Made by a program: the position numbers and the translations under genes
The notes under the pieces: model-generated
Told to the model about the DNA's origin: nothing
Databases searched by the model: none
Seen by the model: the letters and a program-made list of their open reading frames with translations, nothing else
Origin: Micromonospora terminaliae
GTDB lineage: Bacteria > Actinomycetota > Actinomycetes > Mycobacteriales > Micromonosporaceae
Assembly (NCBI RefSeq): GCF_009671205.1
Contig: NZ_CP045309.1
Span: forward strand, 682,001-746,000
DNA: 64,000 nucleotides
Direction of reading: 5' to 3'
Shown here: positions 51,518 through 61,593 of the stretch, piece after piece
Layout of the letters: every line of letters starts with the position of its first letter
Position numbering within the stretch: the first letter of the stretch is position 1

Positions 51518-51835
51518 GTGATCACCTGCGTCGTGCACTACACCATCGACCCCACGCAGATCGAGGCGTTCGAACGCTTCGCCCGCGAGTGGATGCGGCT
51601 GGTGGCCAAGCACGGCGGCGTGCACCACGGCTACTTCCTGCCCGCCGAGGGCGCCAGCGACCGGGCCGAGGCGCTGTTCAGCTTCGAGAGCCTGGCGGCG
51701 TACGAGCGCTACCGCGCGCGGTTCGGTGCGGACCCGGAGTTCGTCGCGGCCGACCGCATCCGCGACGAGTCGGGCTGCGTCCTGCGCTACGAGCGCACCT
51801 TCATGCGCCCCCTCCTGCCGACCGACTCTCGTTGA
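51518..51835 (+). CDS. NIPSNAP-family protein
   Basis: 105 residues. The dimeric alpha/beta-barrel pattern [28 protein letters not shown] with a C-terminal [10 protein letters not shown] is typical of small NIPSNAP proteins. Function unknown. The GTG start has a moderate G-rich ribosome site. Confidence 0.8.
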   Translation: MITCVVHYTIDPTQIEAFERFAREWMRLVAKHGGVHHGYFLPAEGASDRAEALFSFESLAAYERYRARFGADPEFVAADRIRDESGCVLRYERTFMRPLLPTDSR

Positions 51836-51899
51836 CCCGGCCTCGGGACGTTTCCTACGGTGCACGATGACGCCCGCGCCCGCAGTGAGGAGACCCCGC

Positions 51900-53417
<1,518 letters not shown>

Positions 53418-53445
53418 GGTGGTGCCGGCCCCGCTCGGGAACCGG

Positions 53446-53886
53446 TCAGCGCAGCGCGATGGTGACGGTGGCGGTCATGCCGTCGGGGCGACGGTGGAGG
53501 TGCAGCGAGTCGGCCAGGTGGTCCGCCAGCCACAGACCCCGGCCACCGGCCACGTCGCCGGGGACCTGCCGGATCGGCGGTGCGTCGACACCCGGGCCGT
53601 GATCGACGACGGCGCAGATCAGGAGGTCGTCCTGCCGCCGGAGGTGCAGGTGGCCCGTGCCGCCACCGTGGCGTACCGCGTTGGTGGCCAGCTCGTGGAC
53701 GGCCAGGACGAAGCCCTCGGCCCGCACGCCGGTGAGCCCGGCAGCCGCGACGACCGCGGCGACGGCGTGCCGCAGCTCGGTGGTGGTGACGGCGGTGAAG
53801 TCCCGGGAGAGCAGCGACGAGGCCCTGTCACGCGTGTGCCCGGCCCCCACGGAGTTGATCTCGGCCGGCGGCCCGGAACCGCCCAT
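53446..53886 (-). CDS. Orphan HATPase_c (RsbW-like) regulatory protein
   Basis: 146 residues from the ATG at 53884-53886. GHKL ATPase motifs: N-box AVHELATNAVRHGG (Glu65, Asn69), G1 box VDHGPGV (Asp95), G2 box GGRGLWLADHL. These are small serine-kinase/anti-sigma-type proteins such as RsbW or SpoIIAB. No anti-anti-sigma or sigma gene adjoins it, so its target is elsewhere. GTG codons upstream could extend it, but no strong ribosome site marks any start. Confidence 0.78.
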   Translation of the reverse strand: MGGSGPPAEINSVGAGHTRDRASSLLSRDFTAVTTTELRHAVAAVVAAAGLTGVRAEGFVLAVHELATNAVRHGGGTGHLHLRRQDDLLICAVVDHGPGVDAPPIRQVPGDVAGGRGLWLADHLADSLHLHRRPDGMTATVTIALR

Positions 53887-54409
53887 GGAAAAGAGGCTAC
53901 CTGCATTCCGAATATCCACCGCAGCCCCCCGGCCCTCCCGCTCGGGCCCCGGACCCGCCGCGGCCCGGTCGTCGCCGCCGCGGGACCCCCGGCGGGCCTG
54001 GCGGCCGCCACTCCGAGGGCGACACGGTCGCCGCGCCGAATGCGGGGTGTCCGTCACGCGACATGGCCCTTCGGGGCGAGAAGAGAACGGCAGGAGGCCT
54101 TTTGTGAATGGCTCGTTAAATGTGTACGGGGTACCGATAAAGGTGAGCGCCCGTCCGCTGTCCCGCGCTTTTCCGACAGTGCCCAGGAATGGCGTAGCCG
54201 GGCGGCACTGTCAAGAGTCCTGCCTGGTCACGGCGTATGTCGAGCGGACCCGCTGGAACCGGCAATGGTCGCATGCCGACCGGGCCGGGGTAAATGGCTG
54301 AGTCCGTTTGGCAGCAGGACCCTGGTGAATGGGATTCACCGCCGCAGAATTCGAGTCGACCGGGGAAATTGTCGCCCCGGCGGCTCTCATCTGCAGGAGG
54401 TACATCCCC
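53887..54409. other. 523-nt region between HATPase and protease genes
   Basis: No conserved gene seen. It contains a stretch of clearly lower GC (about 54100-54350) and one small ORF with a strong ribosome site, listed separately. The last part carries AGGAGG at 54396-54401, the protease ribosome site. No clear tRNA or terminator hairpin. Confidence 0.5.
54104..54301 (+). CDS. Possible small ORF (65 aa) with a TTA codon
   Basis: AGGAGG (54092-54097) lies six bases before a GTG. The frame MNGSLNVYGVPIKVSARPL continues to a TGA at 54299-54301. Codon 5 is TTA, very rare in such genomes and dependent on the bldA tRNA in developmentally controlled genes. The product is basic with two close cysteines (HCQESC) and no recognised family. 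Codon bias is weaker than in the neighbours. It may be a regulated small protein or a chance frame. Confidence 0.25.
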   Translation: MNGSLNVYGVPIKVSARPLSRAFPTVPRNGVAGRHCQESCLVTAYVERTRWNRQWSHADRAGVNG

Positions 54410-55651
54410 ATGACTCCAATGACATCGGGCGGACGCGGGGGTGCGGTCATGCGCCGCACCCTTTTCGCGTTGGCCGCCGCGATCGTCAGCGTCGGGGCCT
54501 TCGGGACCCCGGCGGTGGCCGACGGCAAACCCGTCACGCCGTCGACCCAGCCGGCCGAGGCCGTGCCGGGCGGGTTCGCGAGCTGGCGTGCGCTGTTCGC
54601 CGAGCAGGACCGGCTCAACGCGGCGGCCGGCGAGATCACGGCCGCCCGGGGCGAGGGCTTCGCGGGCGTGGTCGCCGCGCCGGAGGCCCGCAGGCTCACC
54701 GTCTACTGGAAAGGGCGGGTGCCCGGGTCGGTCCGTGACCTGGCCAGGCGGCTCTCCGTGCCGGTGAAGTTCAAGCCGGCCCGGTTCCACCAGCGCGAGA
54801 TGGTCGCCGAGGCGCAGCGGCTCGCCGCCGACCCCCGGGCCGTCTCGGTGGCCGCCAAGGTCGACGGCAGCGGGCTCGCGGTGACCGTGAACGGCCGGGC
54901 GCTGGCGTCGGGCAAGCGGGACGTCCTGCGTACCGCGCGGCTGCCGCTCAGCGTGACCACCACGGCGACCGCCACGCCGCTCGACCGGCAGAACGACTTC
55001 GCCCCCTACTGGGGCGGAGCGCGCTACTACGCCGGTGGTGGCTGCACCACGGGCTTCGGGGTGTACTGGAACGACGCCCGGCAGATCCTCAGCGCCGGGC
55101 ACTGCGGCGTGAACGGCCAGGTCGCGTACGACGGTGGCGGCCCCACCAACACCATGGGCCCGATCATCAACGACTGGAACCCGCGGGACACCCTGATGAT
55201 CCGGGTCGCGGCCGGCGGCCGGATCTACACCGGGCCGTACAACGCGGCCACCAGCATCGGGGTCGGCGGCGCCGCGTCCGACTACGTCGGCAACTACGTC
55301 TGCACCGGCGGCTCCTCCAGCGGCGAGCACTGCAGCCTGCGGGTCGACGTGGTCAACCAGTTCGTCAACATCGGCTACGTGATCGGGCCGGTGACGCAGG
55401 CCAACCACATCGTCGCCGGGGGCTGCGCCGCCGCGCCGGGTGACAGCGGCGGGCCGGTGTACTCGTACCGGTCGGACGGCCGCGTCGACGCCCGCGGCAC
55501 CGTCTCCGCCGGCGTGCTCGGCACGGCGGTCTGCCCCGGCGTGAGCCCCAACGGCTCCCGCACCGTCTGGTACGCCCCGCTGCTGCGGCCGGTCGGTGAC
55601 GCGCAGATCGGTTCGCTGACCTACTACGGCGCCTCGCTCATCCAGGGCTGA
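54410..55651 (+). CDS. Secreted chymotrypsin-like serine protease (S1 family)
   Basis: 413 residues. Signal peptide (about 14-36, ending AVADG), a pro-region (about 40-185) and a mature protease starting near TPLDRQNDFAPYW. Catalytic His in LSAGHCGVNG, Asp in NPRDTLMIR, Ser in AAAPGDSGGPVYS. Cys pairs (GGCTTGFG/GHCG, YVCTG/EHCS, GGCAA/VCPG) fit alpha-lytic/streptogrisin-type enzymes whose pro-region folds the protease and is then removed. Strong ribosome site AGGAGG. Followed by a strong terminator. Confidence 0.92.
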   Translation: MTPMTSGGRGGAVMRRTLFALAAAIVSVGAFGTPAVADGKPVTPSTQPAEAVPGGFASWRALFAEQDRLNAAAGEITAARGEGFAGVVAAPEARRLTVYWKGRVPGSVRDLARRLSVPVKFKPARFHQREMVAEAQRLAADPRAVSVAAKVDGSGLAVTVNGRALASGKRDVLRTARLPLSVTTTATATPLDRQNDFAPYWGGARYYAGGGCTTGFGVYWNDARQILSAGHCGVNGQVAYDGGGPTNTMGPIINDWNPRDTLMIRVAAGGRIYTGPYNAATSIGVGGAASDYVGNYVCTGGSSSGEHCSLRVDVVNQFVNIGYVIGPVTQANHIVAGGCAAAPGDSGGPVYSYRSDGRVDARGTVSAGVLGTAVCPGVSPNGSRTVWYAPLLRPVGDAQIGSLTYYGASLIQG

Positions 55652-55659
55652 GGTGACCA

Positions 55660-55692
55660 GCGTGGGCCGGTCCACTGAGGACCGGCCCACGC
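55660..55692. terminator. Strong terminator after the S1 protease
   Basis: A perfect 14-bp stem (55660-55673 with 55679-55692) around loop ACTGA, nine bases after the protease stop. Very GC-rich, no T-tract. Confidence 0.85.
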
Positions 55693-55765
55693 CGGTGCCT
55701 TAGGTGGCCGTTAAGAAGCGGTTCCGGCCGGTTCACCCGTCGGGGGTCGCTGGCAGACTGGGGCG

Positions 55766-57412
55766 ATGCCGTCGGTCCATCCGCCCGTTCCGCCCGTACC
55801 CCGCCGCCGTACCCGGGTGCTCGTCGCGGTCGTCGTCGCGCTCGCCGTGCTGGCCGGGCTCGGCGCCTGGTCGCTGCGCGACCGGGTCGCCGGCGACGGT
55901 GGCGCGGCCGAACCGGCCGGCACGGCCGCGGTCACCGCGGCGGGCGGTGGCCGGGACTGCGCGGGCCGGCCGGCCCGCGCGACCCGCGAGCTGCGCGGCA
56001 TGTGGATCACGACGGTCAACAACATCGACTGGCCGAGCCGGCGGGGGTTGCCGGCCGAGGCGGCGCGGGCCGAGTTCCGCGGCTGGCTGGACCTGGCGGT
56101 GCGCCGCAACCACAACGCGGTCTTCGTGCACGTGCGGCCGAGCGGGGACGCGCTCTGGCCGTCGGCCTACGCGCCGTGGTCGGAGTGGCTGACCGGGCGC
56201 CGCGACGGCCGCGACCCGGGCTGGGACCCGATGGAGTTCATGGTCGCCGAGGCCCATGCCCGCAACCTGGAGTTCCACGCCTGGTTCAACCCCTACCGCG
56301 GCGGCCAGCCGGCCACCGTGGGCGGGCCGGGCCCCCACCTGGACCAGCTCGCGCCGACCCACCCGCTGCGGCGGCACCGCGACTGGGTCGTGACCTATCC
56401 CAGCGCCGACAAGCCCGGCAGCCGGCTCTACTTCAACCCCGGCATCCCGGAGGCCCGCCGGTTCGTCGAGGACGCGATGCTCGAGGCGGTCCAGCGGTAC
56501 GACGTCGACGGGGTGCACTTCGACGACTTCTTCTACCCCTATCCCGAGGCGGGGCAGGACTTCCCGGACGACGCCGCGTTCGCCCGCTACGGCCGGGGGT
56601 TCGCCGACCGGCACGCCTGGCGCCGGGACAACGTGAACACCCTGGTCCGCGAGATGAGCGAGCGGATCAAGGCGATGAAGCCGTGGGTGAAGTTCGGCAT
56701 CAGCCCGTTCGGCATCTGGCGCAACAAGCGCACCGACCCGGCCGGCTCACCCACCGCCGGCCTGCAGAGCTACGACGACATCTACGCCGACACCCGGCTC
56801 TGGGTACGCCGGCAGTGGCTGGACTACGTGGTGCCGCAGCTCTACTGGCACATCGGGTTCGGCAAGGCCGACTACGCCAAGCTGCTGCCCTGGTGGGCGG
56901 CCACCGTGCGGGGCACCCGGGTGCAGCTCTACATCGGCCAGGCCGACTACCGGGTCGGCGAGCGCGGCGCCTGGCGGGACCCGGCCGAACTGGACCGGCA
57001 GCTCGCCCTGAACCGGCGGCACGGGGTGAGCGGGAGCGTGCACTTCAGCGCCCGGCAGGTGCGGGCCGACAAGCTCGGCGCGGTCAGCCGCTACAGCCGG
57101 GCGCACTACGCCGCTCCCGCGCTGCTGCCCACGATGGCCCAGTTGCCGGCGGCGCCGCCGCCCGCCCCCGCGGTCACCGCCGCCCGGCGTGAGGACACCG
57201 GCGGGGTGGCGCTGACCTGGCGCGGCGACGCCGCCGCGAGCTTCGCCGTCTACCGGGTGGACGGCGGCATCGCCCGGCTGGTCGGCACCACGCGGGGCGG
57301 TGACTGGGTGGACCGGGGCGCCCCGGCCACCGGGCCGCTCACCTACTGCGTCGCCGGGCTGGACCGCAGCGGCAACGAGGGCGGGCTCAGCGCGCCGGCG
57401 TCGGCCGCCTGA
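55766..57412 (+). CDS. GHL10-family (PF02638) glycosidase-like protein, membrane-anchored
   Basis: 548 residues. N-terminal helix (VLVAVVVALAVLAGLGAW, about 18-35), then a barrel with RGMWITTVNNIDWPS, HAWFNPYR, DGVHFDDFFYPYP and FGISPFGIW, signature motifs of the GHL10/YngK group. Glu and Asp residues in these motifs are presumed catalytic. A C-terminal fibronectin-like domain (about 460-545) follows. Members act at the cell envelope, possibly on peptidoglycan or extracellular glycan; activity is not established here. Confidence 0.85.
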   Translation: MPSVHPPVPPVPRRRTRVLVAVVVALAVLAGLGAWSLRDRVAGDGGAAEPAGTAAVTAAGGGRDCAGRPARATRELRGMWITTVNNIDWPSRRGLPAEAARAEFRGWLDLAVRRNHNAVFVHVRPSGDALWPSAYAPWSEWLTGRRDGRDPGWDPMEFMVAEAHARNLEFHAWFNPYRGGQPATVGGPGPHLDQLAPTHPLRRHRDWVVTYPSADKPGSRLYFNPGIPEARRFVEDAMLEAVQRYDVDGVHFDDFFYPYPEAGQDFPDDAAFARYGRGFADRHAWRRDNVNTLVREMSERIKAMKPWVKFGISPFGIWRNKRTDPAGSPTAGLQSYDDIYADTRLWVRRQWLDYVVPQLYWHIGFGKADYAKLLPWWAATVRGTRVQLYIGQADYRVGERGAWRDPAELDRQLALNRRHGVSGSVHFSARQVRADKLGAVSRYSRAHYAAPALLPTMAQLPAAPPPAPAVTAARREDTGGVALTWRGDAAASFAVYRVDGGIARLVGTTRGGDWVDRGAPATGPLTYCVAGLDRSGNEGGLSAPASAA

Positions 57413-57442
57413 CCCCTTGACGAGGGCCGCCGGCGCGGTGGC

Positions 57443-58366
57443 TCAGCGGGGGACGGCGGCGGGTGGCGCGCCGGTCGCGTCCGCCGCCGTGGCCGGCTCG
57501 TCGTCGGGCGGCTGCGGCGGTGAGATCCAGGTGACCAGCACCACCGAGATGATCATGAGAAGGAACCAGGACGCGAGCTTCGCGGGCGAGACGAGGTGCC
57601 AGCCGCCCAGCTGGCTGGGGTAGAGCCAGGCGTTCGACCAGGTGGCGATGTTCTCGGCGAGCCAGATGAAGAAGGCGACGAGCAGGAACGCCAGCAGCAG
57701 CGGCATGCGCCACCGGAACCGGAAGATGCGGAACTGCATGACGCAGCGGCCGAACACGAGCGCGACGGCGGCGATGAGCAGCCACCGCACGTCGGGCAGG
57801 TAGTGGTTGGTGAAGAAGTTGGCGTAGACGGCGGCGGCCAGCACGGCGGTCACCCAGCGCCTCGGGTAGCGGGTGAAACGCAGGTCGAAGAGCCGGTTCA
57901 CCCGGACGAGGTAGGAGCCGACCGCGGCGTACATGAAGCCGCTGAAGAGGGGCACGGCGCCGAGCCGCAGCAGGCCGTCGGAGGCGTAGGACCAGGAGCC
58001 CACCTGCGTCTTGAACAGCTCCATGGCCGTGCCGACGAGGTGGAACAGCACCACGACCCGCAGCTCGCGCAGGGTCTCCAGGCGGCCGGCCACCATGGCG
58101 ATCTGGATGGCGACGGCCGCGAGCGTGAGGAAGTCGTTGCGCGCGAACGCGGCGTCCGGCGGATACCAGAGATGCGCCGCGAAGATGACCGCCAGCATCG
58201 CCCCACCGAAGACGCACGCCCAGGCCTGTTTGAGGCCGAAGACCGCGAACTCGGTCAGCCAGCCGGCCGGCCCGCGCCGGGGCAGGCGGGCGAGGAGCGC
58301 CCGGAAGCGGGCGTCGATCGCGCGTTCGGCCGTGGTCAGGTCGGCCGGTCCGGACGGGTTGTGCAT
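57443..58366 (-). CDS. DUF817-family membrane protein
   Basis: 307 residues with about eight helices. ELFKTQVGSWSYASDGLLRL, PLFSGFMYAAVGSYL and NFFTNHYLPDVRWLL are conserved DUF817 stretches. Function unknown. It lies 10 nt downstream of the MFS gene on the same strand, so it is probably co-transcribed. Confidence 0.87.
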   Translation of the reverse strand: MHNPSGPADLTTAERAIDARFRALLARLPRRGPAGWLTEFAVFGLKQAWACVFGGAMLAVIFAAHLWYPPDAAFARNDFLTLAAVAIQIAMVAGRLETLRELRVVVLFHLVGTAMELFKTQVGSWSYASDGLLRLGAVPLFSGFMYAAVGSYLVRVNRLFDLRFTRYPRRWVTAVLAAAVYANFFTNHYLPDVRWLLIAAVALVFGRCVMQFRIFRFRWRMPLLLAFLLVAFFIWLAENIATWSNAWLYPSQLGGWHLVSPAKLASWFLLMIISVVLVTWISPPQPPDDEPATAADATGAPPAAVPR

Positions 58367-58376
58367 TCCCCCGACG

Positions 58377-59579
58377 CTATCGCGCGCCGACCCGCGTCTC
58401 CCGGCCCGTGCGGCGCAGCGCGAGCAGGGCGACCACGGCGAGCACGAGGACGGCGACCGCGTACTCCTCGGCGGTCCGGCGCAGGCCGCCGCCGTGGACC
58501 ACGAGGAAGCCGGCGATCACCGTGGGCAGGCCGAAGCCGACGTAGGAGATGATGTAGAGCAGCGAGAGCACGCTGGCGCGCTCGTGCGCCTCGACCAGCG
58601 GCGTGACGGTCTTGAGGCTGCCCTGGAAGCCGCCCCCGAAGCCGACGCCCCCGAACGCGAGGCCGACGAAGAAACCGGTGATGGAGTCGGCGGAGACCGA
58701 CACCAGCGTGATGACCATCCCGACGACGAGCGCGGCGATGCCGGTGAGCATGACGGTTCGCGCGGGCCGGTCGCGCAGCACGAGGACGGCGGCGGACCCG
58801 AAGACGGCGAAGACGAAGATGCTCAGGCCCCCGAGCACGATCGAGGAGTTCATGAGGGCACGCACGAGCGCCGGGCCGAGCGCGGCGAAGAACCCCGCGA
58901 GGGCCCAGACGGCGAAGGCGACCGGGGCGACGGCCAGCAGCGGCCCGCGTACCACGCGGGGCAGCCGGATCTCCGGCCGCAGGCTCCGCAGGGCCCCCGC
59001 CATCGGTGTGACCGTCTCCGGCATCAGCACGACCCCGATGCCCTGGATGAGCAGGGCCACGAGCAGGACGAGGTACACCAGACGCGTCGGTGCGGGCAGG
59101 TACTGGACGAGCAGCGCGGAGAGCAGCGCACCGACGCCGGTGCCGATGCCCGGGGCGATCGAGTTGGCGAGCGTGCCGCGGGACCGGTCGATGTCGAGCA
59201 TGCCGGCGGCCGCCGCGCCGGTGGCGGCGCCGGCCGCGATGCCCTGCACGATGCGCGCGGCCACCAGTTCGGGTACGCCGCCGGCAAGGACGAAGATGAC
59301 CAGCGAGATCATCTCGACCGCGATCGCGGCGAGCAGGACCGGGCGCCGCCCCACATGGTCGGAGAGCTTGCCCACCGTGAGCAGGGACGCCAGCACCGCG
59401 ACGGCGTAGACGGCGAACACCAGGGTGGTGGTGATCGGCGAGAAGTGCCAGCGCGCCTGGTAGATCCCGTACAGCGGGCTCGGGGCCGTCGACGCGGCGA
59501 CGAACGACACGATGATCGAGGCGAGCAGGAGCAGGGTGACGTTCGGCGTGAGGCGCTTCTGCTGCTGGGCGATGCTCAT
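58377..59579 (-). CDS. MFS transporter
   Basis: 400 residues with twelve helices. The loop after helix 2 is LSDHVGRRPVLL, the MFS signature, and AARIVQGIAAGAATGAA is motif C, typical of drug-proton antiporters. Beside an NRPS gene, it could export the cluster's product; this is inferred. It follows the DUF1223 gene on the same strand (38 nt gap). Confidence 0.87.
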   Translation of the reverse strand: MSIAQQQKRLTPNVTLLLLASIIVSFVAASTAPSPLYGIYQARWHFSPITTTLVFAVYAVAVLASLLTVGKLSDHVGRRPVLLAAIAVEMISLVIFVLAGGVPELVAARIVQGIAAGAATGAAAAGMLDIDRSRGTLANSIAPGIGTGVGALLSALLVQYLPAPTRLVYLVLLVALLIQGIGVVLMPETVTPMAGALRSLRPEIRLPRVVRGPLLAVAPVAFAVWALAGFFAALGPALVRALMNSSIVLGGLSIFVFAVFGSAAVLVLRDRPARTVMLTGIAALVVGMVITLVSVSADSITGFFVGLAFGGVGFGGGFQGSLKTVTPLVEAHERASVLSLLYIISYVGFGLPTVIAGFLVVHGGGLRRTAEEYAVAVLVLAVVALLALRRTGRETRVGAR

Positions 59580-59617
59580 CAGGCAGTGCTCCTCGGGTGT
59601 GCGGCGCGGGGCATGGC

Positions 59618-60334
59618 TCAGGCGGACACGTCCACGGCCGCGGCGCCGACCACGGCCCGCTCACCCTCCTGCTGCACGTAGCCGACCACCGACGCCTGCG
59701 CCGGATCGAGGTCCGGGGGCACGGTCAGGTCCACCCGGCCCTCCTCGGCGGCGAGGCCGACCGAGGTGAAGGCCCGTACGACGTTGTCCTGCCGCAGCCG
59801 GCGGCCGGCGTTCTCGCCCCGGGGCACGTCGTTCTCCAGCCCGCGCTCCACGACGGCCACGTGCAGCATGCCCCGCGCGGGCGGCCGGTCGACCCGGTAG
59901 TCCACGGCCACGTGGCCGCCGCCCGCCGCCCCGACGGTCAGGCCGACCGGTGCGGTGGCCGGCGCCGACAGCGCGGAGGCGATCGCGTCGGCCGCCCGCC
60001 GCCGGTCGGAGCCGACGAACTCGGCGGTGCCGTTGACCACCATCTGCGGCGTGTAGAGGTGCCCGGTGCCGAACGCCCGCGCGTACGCCTCCTGCCGGGC
60101 GGTGTACGCGGCGGCGGCGTAGGGGTCGGGCCAGCCCAGGTGGTCCCAGTAGTCGACGTGGAAGCCGAGGGCGAAGACGGGCTCGCCGCGCCGGCGGGCG
60201 TCCCGCTCGATCTCGGTCAGCACCTCCTCGGCGGGCGGGCAGCTCTCGCAGCCCTGCGAGGTGAACATCTCCACGACGGCGAAGCCGCCGTCGCCCGCCT
60301 GCGGCGGCGACCCGGTGGGCGAGAGGTCCGTCAT
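59618..60334 (-). CDS. DUF1223 thioredoxin-like protein
   Basis: 238 residues from an ATG with AGGAG upstream. EMFTSQGCESCPPAEEVL is the DUF1223 thiol motif (CxxC), and FHVDYWDHLGWPDPY and YTPQMVVNG follow as expected. These are thioredoxin-fold proteins of unknown role. No clear signal peptide in this copy. It lies between the PLP enzyme and the MFS transporter. Confidence 0.85.
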   Translation of the reverse strand: MTDLSPTGSPPQAGDGGFAVVEMFTSQGCESCPPAEEVLTEIERDARRRGEPVFALGFHVDYWDHLGWPDPYAAAAYTARQEAYARAFGTGHLYTPQMVVNGTAEFVGSDRRRAADAIASALSAPATAPVGLTVGAAGGGHVAVDYRVDRPPARGMLHVAVVERGLENDVPRGENAGRRLRQDNVVRAFTSVGLAAEEGRVDLTVPPDLDPAQASVVGYVQQEGERAVVGAAAVDVSA

Positions 60335-60420
60335 GACGTGGCTCCTGGCGTCCGTCGGTGCTGCTGGCGGCAGTCCGTTTCCCGTTGCCGCCCGGACCAT
60401 GCACCGGCGTCCGCCCCGCG

Positions 60421-61593
60421 TCAGATCGGCACCGTGGAGAGCGCCGCCAGGAAGTCGCCCACCAGGTCGTCGGTGTCCTCGATGCCGGTGGACACCCGGA
60501 CCAGCCCCTCCCCGATGCCGGTGGCTTCCAGCTGGCCGGCGTCCACGATCCCCGCCCACATGGACCGGGGATGCACCACCAGCGTGCTCACGCTGCCCAG
60601 GCTGGCCGCGCGCTTCGCGAGCCGCAGCCCGGCCAGCAGGGCGCCGGCCCCCGCCCGGCCCGCCGCGAGGTCGACGCCGAGCACCCCGCCGAAACCGGTC
60701 ATCTGGCGGCATGCCAGGTCGTGCTGGGGGTGCGACGGCAGACCCGGGTAGCGGACCCGGGCCACCGCCGGATGCCCCTCCAGGGCCCGGGCCAGGGCCA
60801 GTGCGTTGGCGTTGTGCCGGTGCACCCGCAGCGGCAGGGTGCGGATGCCGCGCAGCAGGAGCCAGGCGTCCACCGGGCCGAGCGTGCTGCCCGTGACGAT
60901 CGACGTCCGCCACACCCGCTCGATCAGCCCGGCGGGACCGGCCACCACGCCCGCCGACACGTCGGAGTGACCGCCGAGGAACTTGGTGCCGCTGTGCCAC
61001 ACCAGGTCCGCCCCGGCGCTGAGCGGCCGCTGGTTGATCGGCGTGGCGAAGGTGTTGTCGACCACCACGAGCGCGCCCGCCGCGTGGGCCGAGGCGACCA
61101 CCGCCGCCAGGTCGGTCAGCTCCAGCAGCGGGTTGCTCGGCGTCTCCACCAGCACGAGGCGGGTCTCCGGGCGCAGCGCCCGCGCGAACGCCCCGCTGTC
61201 GGTCTGGTCGACCTGCGTGCCGGACACCCCGAACCGTGCCAGCAGGCCGGTGGCCAGCGCGGTGGTGCCGCCGTACGTGCTGCGCTGCACCACCACGTGG
61301 TCGCCGGCGGAGAGCAGGGCCAGGGCGATCGTGCTGATCGCGCCCATGCCGGAGGCGGTGACCAGGCCCGTCTCCGCCCCCTCCAGTTCGGCGACCACGG
61401 CGGCCACCTGGGCGTGGTTCGGGTTGCCGTAGCGGGTGTAGAAGGCGCTGCCCCGGGCCTCGGTGGCGATCTCGGTGAACCGCTCGTCGGACTCGGCGCT
61501 GAACGTCGCGCTCTGCACGATCGGCGGCGCCACCGCACCACCGGGAACCAGGCCGTCGTCGCCGTGCACGGCGGCCGTGCCGAGACCGGTCAC
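60421..61593 (-). CDS. Cystathionine gamma-synthase/lyase-like PLP enzyme
   Basis: 390 residues. Fold type I Cys/Met metabolism family: YTRYGNPNHAQV, ASGMGAIST, TPSNPLLELTD, VVDNTFATP and HSGTKFLGGHSD (Lys of SGTK binds PLP). These catalyse gamma-replacement or gamma-elimination on homoserine-type substrates. The GTG start overlaps the NRPS stop (GTGA), so both are made together; in such settings the enzymes can make unusual amino acids for the peptide. A primary role in methionine or cysteine metabolism is the alternative. Confidence 0.88.
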   Translation of the reverse strand: MTGLGTAAVHGDDGLVPGGAVAPPIVQSATFSAESDERFTEIATEARGSAFYTRYGNPNHAQVAAVVAELEGAETGLVTASGMGAISTIALALLSAGDHVVVQRSTYGGTTALATGLLARFGVSGTQVDQTDSGAFARALRPETRLVLVETPSNPLLELTDLAAVVASAHAAGALVVVDNTFATPINQRPLSAGADLVWHSGTKFLGGHSDVSAGVVAGPAGLIERVWRTSIVTGSTLGPVDAWLLLRGIRTLPLRVHRHNANALALARALEGHPAVARVRYPGLPSHPQHDLACRQMTGFGGVLGVDLAAGRAGAGALLAGLRLAKRAASLGSVSTLVVHPRSMWAGIVDAGQLEATGIGEGLVRVSTGIEDTDDLVGDFLAALSTVPI

